Positions 31,702 through 41,246 of a DNA stretch of 64,000 nucleotides are shown here, one piece after another. This stretch comes from Cupriavidus sp. MP-37 (GTDB lineage: Bacteria; Pseudomonadota; Gammaproteobacteria; Burkholderiales; Burkholderiaceae). Both the position numbers and the translations under genes were made by a program. Under the pieces are notes generated by a model. The model had not been told where the DNA came from and did no database searches. It saw only the letters and a list, made by a program, of their open reading frames with translations. The first letter of the stretch is position 1, and each line of letters starts with the position of its first letter. The stretch lies in assembly GCF_020618415.1 (NCBI RefSeq), contig NZ_CP085345.1:930001-994000 (forward strand), read 5' to 3'.

Positions 31702-32805
31702 ATGAAACTTGCACGAACCGCCGCGGCGCTGCTTGCGGCTTTCCCCCTGCTGGCCTCGGCGCAAGCATCGCCATCGTCGGTCACGCTGTACGGCGTGATC
31801 GACAGCGGCGTCGAGTACGTGAGCAATGTCGGCGCCAACGGCGACGGCCTGGTGCGCATGCCCAACAACACCGCCACGGTGCCGTCGCGCTGGGGCATCC
31901 GCGGCACCGAAGACCTCGGCGGCGGGCTGAAGGGCCTGTTCGTGCTGGAATCGGGCTTTTCGCCCGACACCGGCAGCGCCAACCAGGGCGGCCGGCTGTT
32001 CGGGCGCCAGGCGCTGGTCGGCCTGAGCAATCCCTACGGCCAGCTGTCGTTCGGCCGCCAGTACACCATGCTGTTCTGGGCCATCCTCGACAGCGATATC
32101 CTCGGGCCCAATGTCTACGGCTCCGGCTCGCTCGACAGCTACCTGCCCAATACGCGCGCCGACAATGCGGTTGCGTACAAGGCCAATTTCAAGGGCTTCG
32201 TGGTCGGCGCCACCTACAGCTTCGGGCGCGACGCGGTCAACGCCGGGCCCAGCCCCGCCGGCACCAACTGCGCCGGCGAAAACCCCGCCGACAAGAAGGC
32301 GTGCCGCGAATGGTCGGCCATGGTCGGCTACGACAACAAGACCTGGGGCGTGATCGCGGCGTACGACTCGCAGCGCGGCGGCCCGGGCGCCTTCGGCGGC
32401 CTGACCAGCAGCAACCTGAGCGACGACCGCCTGTCGCTGGGCGGCTACATGCTGCTGAAGAACACCAAGCTCGGCGCCGGCTGGATCCGCCGCGACAACG
32501 AGGGCAGCCCGACCCCGGTCAGCGACCTGTACTACGCCGGCGTCTCGCACGACATCACGCCGGCGGTCAACCTGGCCGGGCAGGTGTATTTCCTGAACTA
32601 CCACGGCAGCGACAACCAGGCCATGCTGTACGCGCTGCGCGCGACCTACAGTTTCAGCAAGCGCACCTCGGTCTATGCCACCGCGGGCTTTATCAACAAC
32701 GGCGGCCAGCTGGCGATGTCGGTCAGCGGCGGCTCGCCCGGTTCCGCCCCGCGCCCGGGCGAAAACCAGTGGGGCTCGATGCTCGGCATCAAGCATATTT
32801 TCTGA
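31702..32805 (+). CDS. Gram-negative outer-membrane porin (Burkholderia type)
   Basis: 367 residues. A signal peptide of about 21 residues ends in ASAQA, followed by SSVTLYGVIDSGVEYVSNVG, the hallmark first strand of Burkholderiales 16-stranded trimeric porins; SRWGIRGTEDLGGGLKGLF and LFGRQALVGLSNPYGQLSFG are further family blocks, and the protein ends in the typical C-terminal Phe (KHIF). It likely forms an anion-preferring channel for the pathway substrate. It shares the regulon operator, and the Bug gene follows 100 bp downstream on the same strand. Confidence 0.93.
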   Translation: MKLARTAAALLAAFPLLASAQASPSSVTLYGVIDSGVEYVSNVGANGDGLVRMPNNTATVPSRWGIRGTEDLGGGLKGLFVLESGFSPDTGSANQGGRLFGRQALVGLSNPYGQLSFGRQYTMLFWAILDSDILGPNVYGSGSLDSYLPNTRADNAVAYKANFKGFVVGATYSFGRDAVNAGPSPAGTNCAGENPADKKACREWSAMVGYDNKTWGVIAAYDSQRGGPGAFGGLTSSNLSDDRLSLGGYMLLKNTKLGAGWIRRDNEGSPTPVSDLYYAGVSHDITPAVNLAGQVYFLNYHGSDNQAMLYALRATYSFSKRTSVYATAGFINNGGQLAMSVSGGSPGSAPRPGENQWGSMLGIKHIF

Positions 32806-32905
32806 GCCCGCCGATCCATCGCAGTCGCCGGCGCCGCGCGCCGGGTTCCACTCCACGCGGCACCGCCTCCGGGCCGGTGCCCGGTTTTACCGAGGTCTGA
32901 AGATC

Positions 32906-33904
32906 ATGAAGTCTGCACGACGCCACCTCCTGGCCACGCTGGCCGCCGCCACGCTCGCTCCCGCCGCGCTGTTCGGCGCCGGCAGCGCGCTGGCCCAGGG
33001 TTCGTACCCGAGCAAGACCGTCACCATCGTCGTCGCCTACCCCGCCGGCGGCGACGTCGACGTGCTGGCGCGCATGCTGGCCGAAAAGCTGGCCCCGCGC
33101 CTGAAGCAGTCCGTGGTGGTGGAAAACCGCACCGGCGCCGCCGGCACCATCGGCAGCGCCTACGTCGCGCGCGCCAACCCGGACGGCCACACGCTGCTGC
33201 TCGCGCCCAACACCGTCGCGATCGCGCCGCTGGTGCTGCGCGCCGGCACCGGCGCCAGTTACGACGTGCAGCAGGACTTCACGCCGATCAGCCAGATCGG
33301 CACGCAGTCGCTGTTCGTGGTGGTCAACAAGGGCACCGGCATCACCAAGGTCAGCGACCTGGTGGCGCGCGCCAAGGCCGGCAAGGTCGAGACCTATGCC
33401 ACCCCGGGCAACGGCTCGCCGATGCACATCATGGGCGAGCTGTTCAACAAGTCCGCCGGCATCAAGATCAGCCAGGTGCCGTACCGTGGCCTGGCGCCGG
33501 CCATCGTCGACGTGATCGGCGGCCAGGTGCCGGTCACCTACGTCACCTACGGCGCGATCTCGCAGTACGTCGGCAACGGCAGCCTGGTGCCGCTGGCGGT
33601 CGCCGACCAGAAGCGCTCGCCGTTCGCGCCCAACGTGCCGACGCTGGCCGAACTGGGCTACAAGGATGTCGAGATCGGTGCGTGGCAGGCGCTGCTGGGA
33701 CCGAAGAACATGCCGGCCGAGGTGGTGCGCACGCTCAATGCGCACGTCAACGAGATCCTGAAGATGCCCGACGTGGTCGCGCGCATGGCGACCATCGCGG
33801 TCACGCCTTCGGGCGGCGAGCCTGCCGTGCTGAGCAAGCTGATCGCCGCCGACACGGCCCGCTACACCAGGGTCGTGAAGGAGTTCGGCATCCAGGCCGA
33901 CTGA
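32906..33904 (+). CDS. Bug/TctC-family periplasmic receptor (relative of 9098-10096)
   Basis: 332 residues with a signal peptide ending ALAQG and the Bug start SYPSKTVTIVVAYPAGG. It is the same length as the receptor at 9098 and shares the blocks GSPMHIMGELFN, VPYRGLAPAI and NVPTLAELGYKDV, more than with the other Bug proteins here, suggesting a common ancestor and related ligands. It follows the porin, so outer-membrane entry and periplasmic capture are encoded together. ATG 32906 is selected by the signal peptide. Confidence 0.9.
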   Translation: MKSARRHLLATLAAATLAPAALFGAGSALAQGSYPSKTVTIVVAYPAGGDVDVLARMLAEKLAPRLKQSVVVENRTGAAGTIGSAYVARANPDGHTLLLAPNTVAIAPLVLRAGTGASYDVQQDFTPISQIGTQSLFVVVNKGTGITKVSDLVARAKAGKVETYATPGNGSPMHIMGELFNKSAGIKISQVPYRGLAPAIVDVIGGQVPVTYVTYGAISQYVGNGSLVPLAVADQKRSPFAPNVPTLAELGYKDVEIGAWQALLGPKNMPAEVVRTLNAHVNEILKMPDVVARMATIAVTPSGGEPAVLSKLIAADTARYTRVVKEFGIQAD

Positions 33905-33916
33905 CCGCGGTTTGCA

Positions 33917-33944
33917 GGCACGGGCAGCCCGGCCGGCCCGTGCC
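33917..33944 (+). terminator. GC hairpin after the Bug gene
   Basis: GGCACGGGC (33917-33925) pairs perfectly with GCCCGTGCC (33936-33944) over a 10-nt loop, 13 bp after the stop codon. No T run follows, so it is a possible terminator or 3' stabiliser only. Confidence 0.4.
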
Positions 33945-34047
33945 GGTAAGAATTACCATTCGATATCTCCGGTATAGCGGCGCCGGCGCCACGCGCGGCC
34001 GCTGGCCGCTGCGCCACCGCTGGCAAGAAATTTGCACCGTTGCCAGC

Positions 34048-34539
34048 ATGGACTTTTCGTTCGACTGGCGCGAAGCGCTCTTCTTCAGCATCTCTCCGCT
34101 CGAAATCATCGTGCGCGGCACGGTGATGTACTGGTCGCTGTTCGTGCTGTTCCGCTTCGTGGTGCGGCGCGACATCGGCTCGATGGGCATCGCCGACCTG
34201 CTGCTGATCGTGATCGTCGCCGACGCGGCGCAGAACGGCATGGCCGGCAAGGGCGAAGGTGTCGCCGACGCGGTGCTGCTGGTGATCACGCTGATCGCCT
34301 GGAACCGGCTGATCGACTTCCTCTCCTACAAGTACCCGGCCTTCCAGCGCTTCGCCGAAGCCAAGAAGGTGCTGCTGGTGCGCGACGGGGTCAAGCTGCA
34401 AGAGAACATGCGGCGGGAGAACATCACCGACGAAGAACTCGAAGCCAAGTACCGCCAGCATGGCGTCGATTCGATCGACGGCGTCAAGGCGCTCTACCTG
34501 GAAGCCGACGGCAAGGTCAGCGTGATCAAGAAGGAGTAG
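34048..34539 (+). CDS. DUF421 / YetF-like membrane protein
   Basis: 163 residues. The N-terminal half holds about three membrane segments (LEIIVRGTVMYWSLFVLFRF, MGIADLLLIVIVADAA, VADAVLLVITLIAW), then the cytoplasmic DUF421 domain with KVLLVRDGVKLQENMRRENI and a C-terminal YLEADGKVSVI strand. The family is widespread and of unknown function. It stands alone between the Bug gene and a convergent acyl-CoA ligase gene, with a palindromic repeat at its 3' side. ATG 34048 (MDFSFDWREA) is chosen by family fit. Confidence 0.85.
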   Translation: MDFSFDWREALFFSISPLEIIVRGTVMYWSLFVLFRFVVRRDIGSMGIADLLLIVIVADAAQNGMAGKGEGVADAVLLVITLIAWNRLIDFLSYKYPAFQRFAEAKKVLLVRDGVKLQENMRRENITDEELEAKYRQHGVDSIDGVKALYLEADGKVSVIKKE

Positions 34540-34603
34540 GGACGCGGGCTCGGTAGTCCGCCGGGTTGCGGCTAACGCCGGCAGATAAGGGTTCAATTCC
34601 TAC

Positions 34604-34674
34604 CGTCATTCCCGCGAAAGCGGGAACCCAGCGTCGTTAAAAGTCACTGGGTCCCCGCTTTCGCGGGGACGACG
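34604..34674. repeat. Long inverted intergenic repeat (CGTCATTCCCGCG family)
   Basis: CGTCATTCCCGCGAAAGCGG with GAACCCAG pairs with CTGGGTCCCCGCTTTCGCGG with GGACGACG, giving a stem of about 28 bp with few mismatches around a short AT-rich loop. This is a dispersed repeat common in beta- and gammaproteobacteria. Between the convergent DUF421 and ligase genes it may act as a two-way terminator. Confidence 0.85.
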
Positions 34675-34714
34675 CTCACTTGACTGAACGGCATGAGCCG
34701 GGTTGCGACGGGCC

Positions 34715-36298
34715 TCAGTTCACCTGCCGGTTCATCCCCTGCCAGAACGGCTCGCGCAGCTTGCGGCGCAGCAGCTTGCCCGACGGGTTGCGCGGCAGCG
34801 CCTCGACGAACTCGATGCTCTTCGGCACCTTGAAGCCGGCCACGCGCTGGCGCGTCCAGGCCAGGATGGCATCGCGGTCGGCCGCCTCCCCGGGCTTGAG
34901 CACGACGATGGCCTTGACCGCCTCGCCCCACTTCTCGTCCGGCACGCCGATCACGGCCACGTCGGCCACCTGCGGATGGCCGTAGATCGCGCTTTCGACC
35001 TCGGCCGGATAGACGTTTTCGCCGCCGCTGATGATCATGTCCTTGACGCGGTCGTGGATGTACAGGTAGCCCTCGGCGTCCATGTAACCCGCATCGCCGG
35101 TGCGCAGCCAGCCGTCGGCGTCGATGGTGCGCGCGGTCTCTTCGGGCTGCTTCCAGTAGCCGGCCATGTTGTGCTGCGAGCGCACCACCACCTCGCCGAC
35201 CTCGCCCGGGGCCAGCTCGCGCCCCTCGTAGTCCACCACTTTCAGTTCGACCCCCGGCAGCGCCTTGCCGGCGGCGCGCATGCGCGGCACCTCTTCGGTG
35301 GTGTGGTCCTCGGGCGGCAGCGCGACGATGGTGCCGGTGGTCTCGGTCATGCCGTACTGCTGCACGAAGCCGCAGCCGAACACCTCGATGCCTTCGCGCA
35401 GCAGCGCCGCCGGAATCGGCGCGGCGCCGTACAGCAGGTACTTCAGGCGCGAATAGTCGACCTGGCGCGCGCGCGGGTCGCGCAGCACGATCTGCATCGC
35501 GGCCGGCACCAGGAACAGCTTGCTGACGCGCTCCTTCTCGATGAAGTCGAGCACCGCGCGCGGATCGAACTCGCGCGCGACCACGCCCTTGGCGCCGGAC
35601 AGCAGGTTGCGCAGGCCCCAGCCGGAGCCGCCGATATGCGCCACCGGCATCGCCACCAGCGAAATATCGTCGGCCACCCAATGCGACCAGGCCAGCTGTT
35701 CGCGCTCGCTGACCTCGGTGCCGATGGTCAGGTTGCGGTGCGTCAGCATCGCGCCCTTGGGACGCCCGGTCGTGCCCGACGTGTACAGCTGCAGCACCAC
35801 GTCGTGCGCCGCCGGCTCATGCGCGGGCGGCGTGGCCGGATGCGCGTCGCGCCAGTCGGTGTAGCACGGCCAGTCGCCCTGCCCGTCGCACGGCTCCATC
35901 ACCACCACCTTGCGCACCAGCGGCAGCGCCGGCAGCAGGTTGCGCACCATCGCCACCGACTCGGCGCCGACAAACAGCACCACCGCATCGCAATGCCCGA
36001 GGATGAACTCCACCTCGGGCGGCGCCAGCCGCCAGCTGGCCGGCGCCATCACCGCGCCGGTCTTGCCCGCGCCCAGCAGCAGCTCAAAGTAGTGGTCGCT
36101 GTTCTTGCCGATATAGCCGATACGATCGCCGGCGCGCACGCCTTCGGCCAGCAAGGCCTGCGCCACGCGATCGGTGTTGCGCTCGAATTCGGCGTAGGTG
36201 GTCTGCCGGCCTTCGAACGAATACGCCACCGCCTCGGGCCGCAGGCGCGCGAAATGGCGCACCGCGTGAGGCAGCGTCGTCAGGTAGCTGAAATCCAT
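34715..36298 (-). CDS. AMP-forming acyl-CoA synthetase
   Basis: 527 residues of the ANL superfamily. The P-loop YTSGTTGRPKGAMLTH (172-187), the A5 motif QQYGMTETTG and the hinge TGDAGYMDAEGYLYIHDR are present; the catalytic Lys of the A10 motif is in NPSGKLLRRKL near the C-terminus. It activates a carboxylic acid (fatty or aromatic) with ATP and CoA. The preceding gene of the same strand is an SDR 79 bp upstream, suggesting a two-gene acyl-CoA unit. Substrate is not predictable from sequence alone. Confidence 0.92.
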   Translation of the reverse strand: MDFSYLTTLPHAVRHFARLRPEAVAYSFEGRQTTYAEFERNTDRVAQALLAEGVRAGDRIGYIGKNSDHYFELLLGAGKTGAVMAPASWRLAPPEVEFILGHCDAVVLFVGAESVAMVRNLLPALPLVRKVVVMEPCDGQGDWPCYTDWRDAHPATPPAHEPAAHDVVLQLYTSGTTGRPKGAMLTHRNLTIGTEVSEREQLAWSHWVADDISLVAMPVAHIGGSGWGLRNLLSGAKGVVAREFDPRAVLDFIEKERVSKLFLVPAAMQIVLRDPRARQVDYSRLKYLLYGAAPIPAALLREGIEVFGCGFVQQYGMTETTGTIVALPPEDHTTEEVPRMRAAGKALPGVELKVVDYEGRELAPGEVGEVVVRSQHNMAGYWKQPEETARTIDADGWLRTGDAGYMDAEGYLYIHDRVKDMIISGGENVYPAEVESAIYGHPQVADVAVIGVPDEKWGEAVKAIVVLKPGEAADRDAILAWTRQRVAGFKVPKSIEFVEALPRNPSGKLLRRKLREPFWQGMNRQVN

Positions 36299-36377
36299 CC
36301 GCGTCTCCCAAGAATTTCATGCCACCGGCGCACGCGCGTGGCGCGGGTTCGCCGGTGGCGACAGGCCCGTCAGCGGT

Positions 36378-37160
36378 TCAGCGCGGCGCCATGCGGATGG
36401 CACCGTCCAGGCGCACCGACTCGCCGTTGAAATAGCCGTTGCGGCACATCTCGACCGCCAGCGAGGCAAACTCTTCCGGCTGCCCCAGTCGCTTCGGAAA
36501 CGGCACCGAGGCCGCCAGCGCGGCCTTGACGTTCTCGGCCGCGCCCTGCAGCAGCGGGGTATTGAAGATGCCGGGCAGGATGGTGTTGACGCGGATGCCT
36601 TCGCCGGCCAGGTCGCGCGCAATCGGCAGCGTCATGCCGACCACGCCGGCCTTCGACGCCGAGTACGCCGCCTGCCCCATCTGGCCGTCCTGCGCCGCCA
36701 CCGACGCGGTGTTGATGATCACGCCGCGCTCGCCGCCGGCGGTGTCGAGCGTCAGCATGCCGGCGGCCGAACGGGCGATGCAGCGGAACGTGCCGATCAG
36801 GTTGATCTGGATGATGCGCTCGAAGGCATCGGACGGGAAATGCTTGATCTGGTCCGGCGCTTCCTTGGAACGCGACGCGGTCTTGATGGCGTTGCCGGTG
36901 CCGGCGCAGTTGACCAGGATGCGCTCCTGGCCGATGGCGGCGCGGGCCTTGGCAAAGCCGGCCTCCACCTCTGCTTCGGAGGTCACGTTGACCTGGCAGA
37001 ACACGCCGCCCAGCTCGCGCGCCAGCGCTTCGCCCTTTTCGGCGTTCAGGTCGAACAGTGCCACGCGCACGCCCTGTGCCGCCAGCGCCCGCGCCGTCGC
37101 CGCGCCCAGCCCCGAAGCCCCGCCCGTCACCACTGCCGATACCGATGCATTGAGTTCCAT
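36378..37160 (-). CDS. SDR, 3-hydroxyacyl-CoA dehydrogenase type II-like
   Basis: 260 residues. The cofactor motif TGGASGLG (13-20), the Ser of NTASVAA and the YSASK catalytic pair are all present; Asp in LFDLN suggests NAD preference. The internal insertion AIKTASRSKEAPDQIKHFP before the FERIIQINLIGTF helix and the ending RLDGAIRMAPR are typical of HSD10/FabG-like 3-hydroxyacyl-CoA dehydrogenases. ATG 37160 (MELNASVSA) has GGAAAG upstream. It is likely co-transcribed with the acyl-CoA synthetase downstream for a beta-oxidation-like step. Confidence 0.9.
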   Translation of the reverse strand: MELNASVSAVVTGGASGLGAATARALAAQGVRVALFDLNAEKGEALARELGGVFCQVNVTSEAEVEAGFAKARAAIGQERILVNCAGTGNAIKTASRSKEAPDQIKHFPSDAFERIIQINLIGTFRCIARSAAGMLTLDTAGGERGVIINTASVAAQDGQMGQAAYSASKAGVVGMTLPIARDLAGEGIRVNTILPGIFNTPLLQGAAENVKAALAASVPFPKRLGQPEEFASLAVEMCRNGYFNGESVRLDGAIRMAPR

Positions 37161-37444
37161 GCCGTCTTTCCTTTGTCTCTTGTTGCTGTGCGGCCGATGC
37201 TGCGACCGCGATCTGGTTGAAGCCGGCAGGCGCGCAGGCGCCGGTACCGGAGTGGGTTCGAGATTCGGGGATCGGGGCCGCCGATGCATCGTCCGAAGCG
37301 ACGAATGCGCCGAATGCGCCTGAATGCTCGCGAATGCGCGCCCGAGCGCGCGCGGACACCGGCACACCACGCGACCGATGCGCTACAGTGGCGCGATCGA
37401 TGGCCACTCCGGCGCCGGCGCCGCCCGGCAGACGATCACCCGCC

Positions 37445-39787
37445 ATGCGCAAACCCGACCCTCACGCCTTCGCCCGGCACCGCCGGCCTGCGGTTCAGAC
37501 CACGGCGCAGGCCACGGCACTGGCCTTGCTGGCCGGCCTGCTCGCGCTGCTGTGCGCCATGCCGGTGCGCGCCGCGCCGGCCGGGCCGTTCGCCGCGTTG
37601 CTGGCGCCGGCGGAAAAACCCGCGACAGCGGCCAGCGCCCCTGCCGCCAGCGTGCCGCTGGCGCAGTCGCTGGACCAGGTGATCACCACGCTGCAGGACG
37701 ATGGCGAGCGGCGTGCGCTGGTGCGCCAGCTGCAAACCCTGCGCCAGGGCCTGGCGGCTTCCGCGGCCATGGCGGCGCCGGCCGCGCCGGCCTCGGCTTC
37801 GGCGCCCGGGCTGATCGGTGCCATGGCGCAGGTGCTGGACGAGGTCGACGCGCACCTGCGCGAAGACCGCGGCCCGTGGCAGTACTGGGGCTGGCGCACG
37901 CGCTTCGCCGCCGACGAATGGCGCGCCGCGCTGACGCAGGGCGGCACGCGCTCCGGCCTGGACTCGCTGCGCGAATTCGCACTGGTGCTGGCGGCATGGG
38001 CGGCGTGCGGCTGGCTGCTGCGCGAGGCCGGCCATCGGCTGCGGCGGCGGCGCACGACCGGCGCCCCGGCGGTCCTGCGCGCGCCGCGCGGCAAGCTGCC
38101 CGACCTGCCGTCGTGGGTCGACGTCGGCGTCTACATGCTGCGCCATATCGGGCCGTGGGTGGTGGCGTTCGGGCTGACGCTGCTGCTGGCGCGGCAACTG
38201 TTCGCGCAATCGCCGGCCAGCGTCGCCGCCGTGCTGCTGGCCTATGCCATCGTCGCCGGCGCGGTCGCGGCGGCGGTGTGCCAGGTCATCTTCGCGCTGT
38301 TCCGCAGCGCGCATCGGCAACTGGCGGTGCGGCAGCTGCTGGCGCGTTCGCCGTGGCTGCTGTTCTGCACCGGGGCGCTGGCGGCCCTGGGCAACGGCGC
38401 CGCCGACGCCCGCATGGCCGCGGTGCTGGGCAGCAACTTGTCGGCGCTGCTGTCGACCCTTGCCAATATCGCCGCGGCGCTGGGCATCGGCGTGTTCGCA
38501 CTGTGTTTCCGGCGCCAGGTGGGCCAGTTGATCAGCCAGCGGCCGCTGGCTTTCCGCCAGGCCCATCCCGCCGTGACCGACCTGCTGCGCCTGGCGGGCC
38601 ATGCCTGGCATTTGCCGGTGCTGGCCGTGGTGGTGGCGTCGGTGATCGGCACCGTGCTGGCCACCGGCCATGCCGATGTGTTCCTGCGCCGCACGGTGGC
38701 GTCGGTGGCACTGTTCGTCGCCGCGCTGCTGCTGACCATGGTGCTGGGGCGCTCGCCCAAGGCCGGCGCGCGCGCGCCGCGCATCCGCGACCGCCGCCGC
38801 TCGGCCTACCTGCAGCGCTTCGGGCGCTTTGCGCTGGCGCTGGTGCGCGTGCTGGTCTGGGCCGTCTTCGTCGAAGTCGTGATGCGCGTGTGGGGTTCGT
38901 CGCTGGTGCGGCTGGCCGAATCGTCGGCCGCCGGGCGCCACCTGACCGAGACCGCGTTCCGCGTCACCAGCACCGTGCTGCTGGCCTGGCTGGTCTGGCT
39001 GCTGATCGACACCGCCATCATGCAGTCCTTGTCGCCCGCGCACGCGCGCGCCACGCAGCCCAGCCTGCGTGCCAGGACCATCCTGCCGCTGGTGCGCAAT
39101 GCCTCCTTCATCGGCCTGCTGGTGATCACCGTGATCGCGGTGCTGGCCAACCTGGGCGTCAACGTGACGCCGCTGCTGGCCGGCGCCGGCGTGGTCGGCC
39201 TGGCCATCGGCTTCGGCGCGCAAAGCCTGGTGCAGGACCTGATCACCGGCCTGTTCATCGTGGTCGAGGACTCCATCGCCATCGGCGACTCGATCGAGCT
39301 GCCCGACCACGCCGGCGTGGTCGAGGCCATGACCATCCGCACCGTCAAGCTGCGCGACGGCCGCGGCGCGCTGCACACGCTGCCGTACAGCCAGATCAAG
39401 GCGGTCAAGAACCTGTCGCGCGGCTACGGCTACGCCGTGCTCAATATCGGCATCAGCTACCACAGCGACCTGGACCGGGCGCTGGAACTGATCCGCGCCA
39501 CCGGCGCCGAACTGGCGCGCGACCTGCGCTACGGCCGCAAGCTGCTGTCCGGACTCGAGATCCTGGGCCTCGACCGCTTCGACCCGAGCGGGCCGGTGGT
39601 GATGGCGCAGATCAAGACCCGGCCGCTGATGCAGGCGGAGATCACGCGGGCCTTCAATGCCCGGCTCAAGCGCAATTTCGACGCCAACGGCATTCGCATG
39701 GCGTCGCCGAGCCTGACCATCCAGGTCGATGGCGGTACGGTGGAAGTGCCCGCCGGGGAACTGGTGCCAAAGGGGGCACCCCGGTGA
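37445..39787 (+). CDS. Large MscS-family mechanosensitive channel
   Basis: 780 residues: signal or first membrane segment (ATALALLAGLLALLCAMP), a periplasmic Ala-rich/coiled region to about 150, a multi-helix membrane part (180-560), then the MscS core. The pore helix and following segment read LLAGAGVVGLAIGFGAQSLV near 571-591, followed by the beta-domain (VVEDSIAIGDSIELPDHAGVVE) and the C-terminal alpha/beta cage. Larger than E. coli MscS (286 aa), it belongs to the YbdG/YnaI/MscK-like size class. It protects against hypo-osmotic shock in the inner membrane. ATG 37445 is chosen; ATG 37400 is in frame but less favoured. Confidence 0.9.
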   Translation: MRKPDPHAFARHRRPAVQTTAQATALALLAGLLALLCAMPVRAAPAGPFAALLAPAEKPATAASAPAASVPLAQSLDQVITTLQDDGERRALVRQLQTLRQGLAASAAMAAPAAPASASAPGLIGAMAQVLDEVDAHLREDRGPWQYWGWRTRFAADEWRAALTQGGTRSGLDSLREFALVLAAWAACGWLLREAGHRLRRRRTTGAPAVLRAPRGKLPDLPSWVDVGVYMLRHIGPWVVAFGLTLLLARQLFAQSPASVAAVLLAYAIVAGAVAAAVCQVIFALFRSAHRQLAVRQLLARSPWLLFCTGALAALGNGAADARMAAVLGSNLSALLSTLANIAAALGIGVFALCFRRQVGQLISQRPLAFRQAHPAVTDLLRLAGHAWHLPVLAVVVASVIGTVLATGHADVFLRRTVASVALFVAALLLTMVLGRSPKAGARAPRIRDRRRSAYLQRFGRFALALVRVLVWAVFVEVVMRVWGSSLVRLAESSAAGRHLTETAFRVTSTVLLAWLVWLLIDTAIMQSLSPAHARATQPSLRARTILPLVRNASFIGLLVITVIAVLANLGVNVTPLLAGAGVVGLAIGFGAQSLVQDLITGLFIVVEDSIAIGDSIELPDHAGVVEAMTIRTVKLRDGRGALHTLPYSQIKAVKNLSRGYGYAVLNIGISYHSDLDRALELIRATGAELARDLRYGRKLLSGLEILGLDRFDPSGPVVMAQIKTRPLMQAEITRAFNARLKRNFDANGIRMASPSLTIQVDGGTVEVPAGELVPKGAPR

Positions 39788-39794
39788 ACGCACC

Positions 39795-39814
39795 GGCGGC
39801 GCAAATGCGCCGCC
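39795..39814 (+). terminator. GC hairpin after the MscS gene
   Basis: Perfect 8-bp stem GGCGGCGC / GCGCCGCC with loop AAAT, 7 bp after the stop codon. No T run follows, so termination strength is doubtful. Confidence 0.45.
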
Positions 39815-40056
39815 CGATAAGGCCTGGCGGGGACTTACGCCCACAATCGGGTCTTCCCCCCCCCAACACGGGGTATAAAACATACAACATTGTTTGGCAT
39901 GATTGCGGTACGGCAAGCGCCGCCGACGAGCGCGCTGCCTGCAGCAGGCCGTATCGGCGCCACTACAGAACGCCAGAACGGAACCGATAACACCAAGGGA
40001 AGTGGCCACTTGCCGTGGCGCAGAGCAAGAGGCGTTTGCCACCGGGGGATCTGAAC

Positions 40057-41217
40057 ATGGGCGAACACCCGACAACGGACGAGGATTTCCATCGTCTGGT
40101 CGATTCTATCTATGAGTCTGCGCTGGACGTCGCGGCCATGCCCGCCGCCCTCGATCTTTTTTCCCGCTACACCTGCACGGGCAGCCCGCGCTACCTGATC
40201 TGGGACAAGCTGGCCGGCCATGCCCGCCTGGGCGTGACCCCGCATGGCTGTTTCACCAGCGGCGCCAGCCTGCCCGACTGCCTGCCCGGCCCTCTCGACC
40301 TGCCCCGGATCGACGCCGGGCGCACCCCATCGGATGCGATGGCGCTGTACAGCGCCGGCACCGCGACTGGCGCCGCCACGCCGGCCTGCAGCGAGCTGGA
40401 GCAAGGCATCCGCCTGGTTGAAAACGCCGAAGTCTGCGTGCTGATGAGCGGCACCAACGCCGGCAGCATCAGCACCGGCCAGCGCGAGCGGCGCCTGGCC
40501 CATGTCATGCCGCACTGGGTGCGCGCTGCGCGCATGCAGCAGCGCAACTTTGAACTCAGCGGGCTGGCCAGCCTGGGCCTGGCCGGGCTCGATACGCTGG
40601 ACTTCGGCGTGATGGTGCTGCAGGCCGACCTGCGCGTGCGCTATGCCAACAGCTGGGCCGAGGCGCTGGTGCAGGCCGACAGCCACCTGTCGCTGCAGGA
40701 CGGCGTGCTGCGCGCCCACAGCGACACGCTGCAGGCGGTGCTGCGCAAGCTGCTCGACGGCGCCATGCGCGGCCGCGGCGCCGACGCCGCGTCGGGCTCG
40801 TGGATGCATATCACTTCGGGCGGGCAGCCGGTGCCGATCATCGTCACGCCGCTGGTCTCGCGCCAGCCGGTCGAGGGCCCGTGGCAGCTGCCGGCGGCGA
40901 TGCTGCTGCTGGGCAACTCCGAATCGCGCTCGGTGCTGGATGCGGGCGTGCTGACGTCGCTGTTCGGGCTGTCGCGCAAGGAGAGCATCATCGCCATCCG
41001 GCTGGCCGCCGGCGAAACCCTCAACGAGATTGCCGAGCGCGAGTTCCTCTCGCCCCACACCGTGCGCGTGCATATCCGCGACACGCTGCGCAAGACCGGC
41101 ACGCACCGCCAGTCCGAACTGGTGCGGCTGCTGCATCTGCTGCCCGGCGTCAACCTGGAGCGGGCCGGCGTGACCCCGGCGATCCGGCCGCGCGCCCCGC
41201 GCCCGCGGGCCGCATAA
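40057..41217 (+). CDS. LuxR-type HTH transcriptional regulator
   Basis: 386 residues. The C-terminal LuxR/FixJ HTH is clear: FGLSRKESIIAIRLAAGETLNEIAERE..SPHTVRVHIRDTLRKTG near residues 303-350. The N-terminal 290 residues are an undefined sensor region with a PAS-like segment (LDFGVMVLQADLRVRYANSWAE). No autoinducer-binding or receiver domain is recognised, and no LuxI or histidine kinase gene lies nearby. ATG 40057 (MGEHPTTDED) has GGGGGA upstream and fits better than the frame start at 40015. It stands alone, so its target is not evident. Confidence 0.85.
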   Translation: MGEHPTTDEDFHRLVDSIYESALDVAAMPAALDLFSRYTCTGSPRYLIWDKLAGHARLGVTPHGCFTSGASLPDCLPGPLDLPRIDAGRTPSDAMALYSAGTATGAATPACSELEQGIRLVENAEVCVLMSGTNAGSISTGQRERRLAHVMPHWVRAARMQQRNFELSGLASLGLAGLDTLDFGVMVLQADLRVRYANSWAEALVQADSHLSLQDGVLRAHSDTLQAVLRKLLDGAMRGRGADAASGSWMHITSGGQPVPIIVTPLVSRQPVEGPWQLPAAMLLLGNSESRSVLDAGVLTSLFGLSRKESIIAIRLAAGETLNEIAEREFLSPHTVRVHIRDTLRKTGTHRQSELVRLLHLLPGVNLERAGVTPAIRPRAPRPRAA

Positions 41218-41246
41218 CGGCGCCATAACGCGGCACGGCTGGCCAG

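Noticed and set aside
34543..34605. tRNA-like end with GGTTCAATTCC
   Set aside because: No T-stem of 5 bp, no anticodon or acceptor stem can be folded around it and there is no CCA end; similarity is limited to the T-loop.
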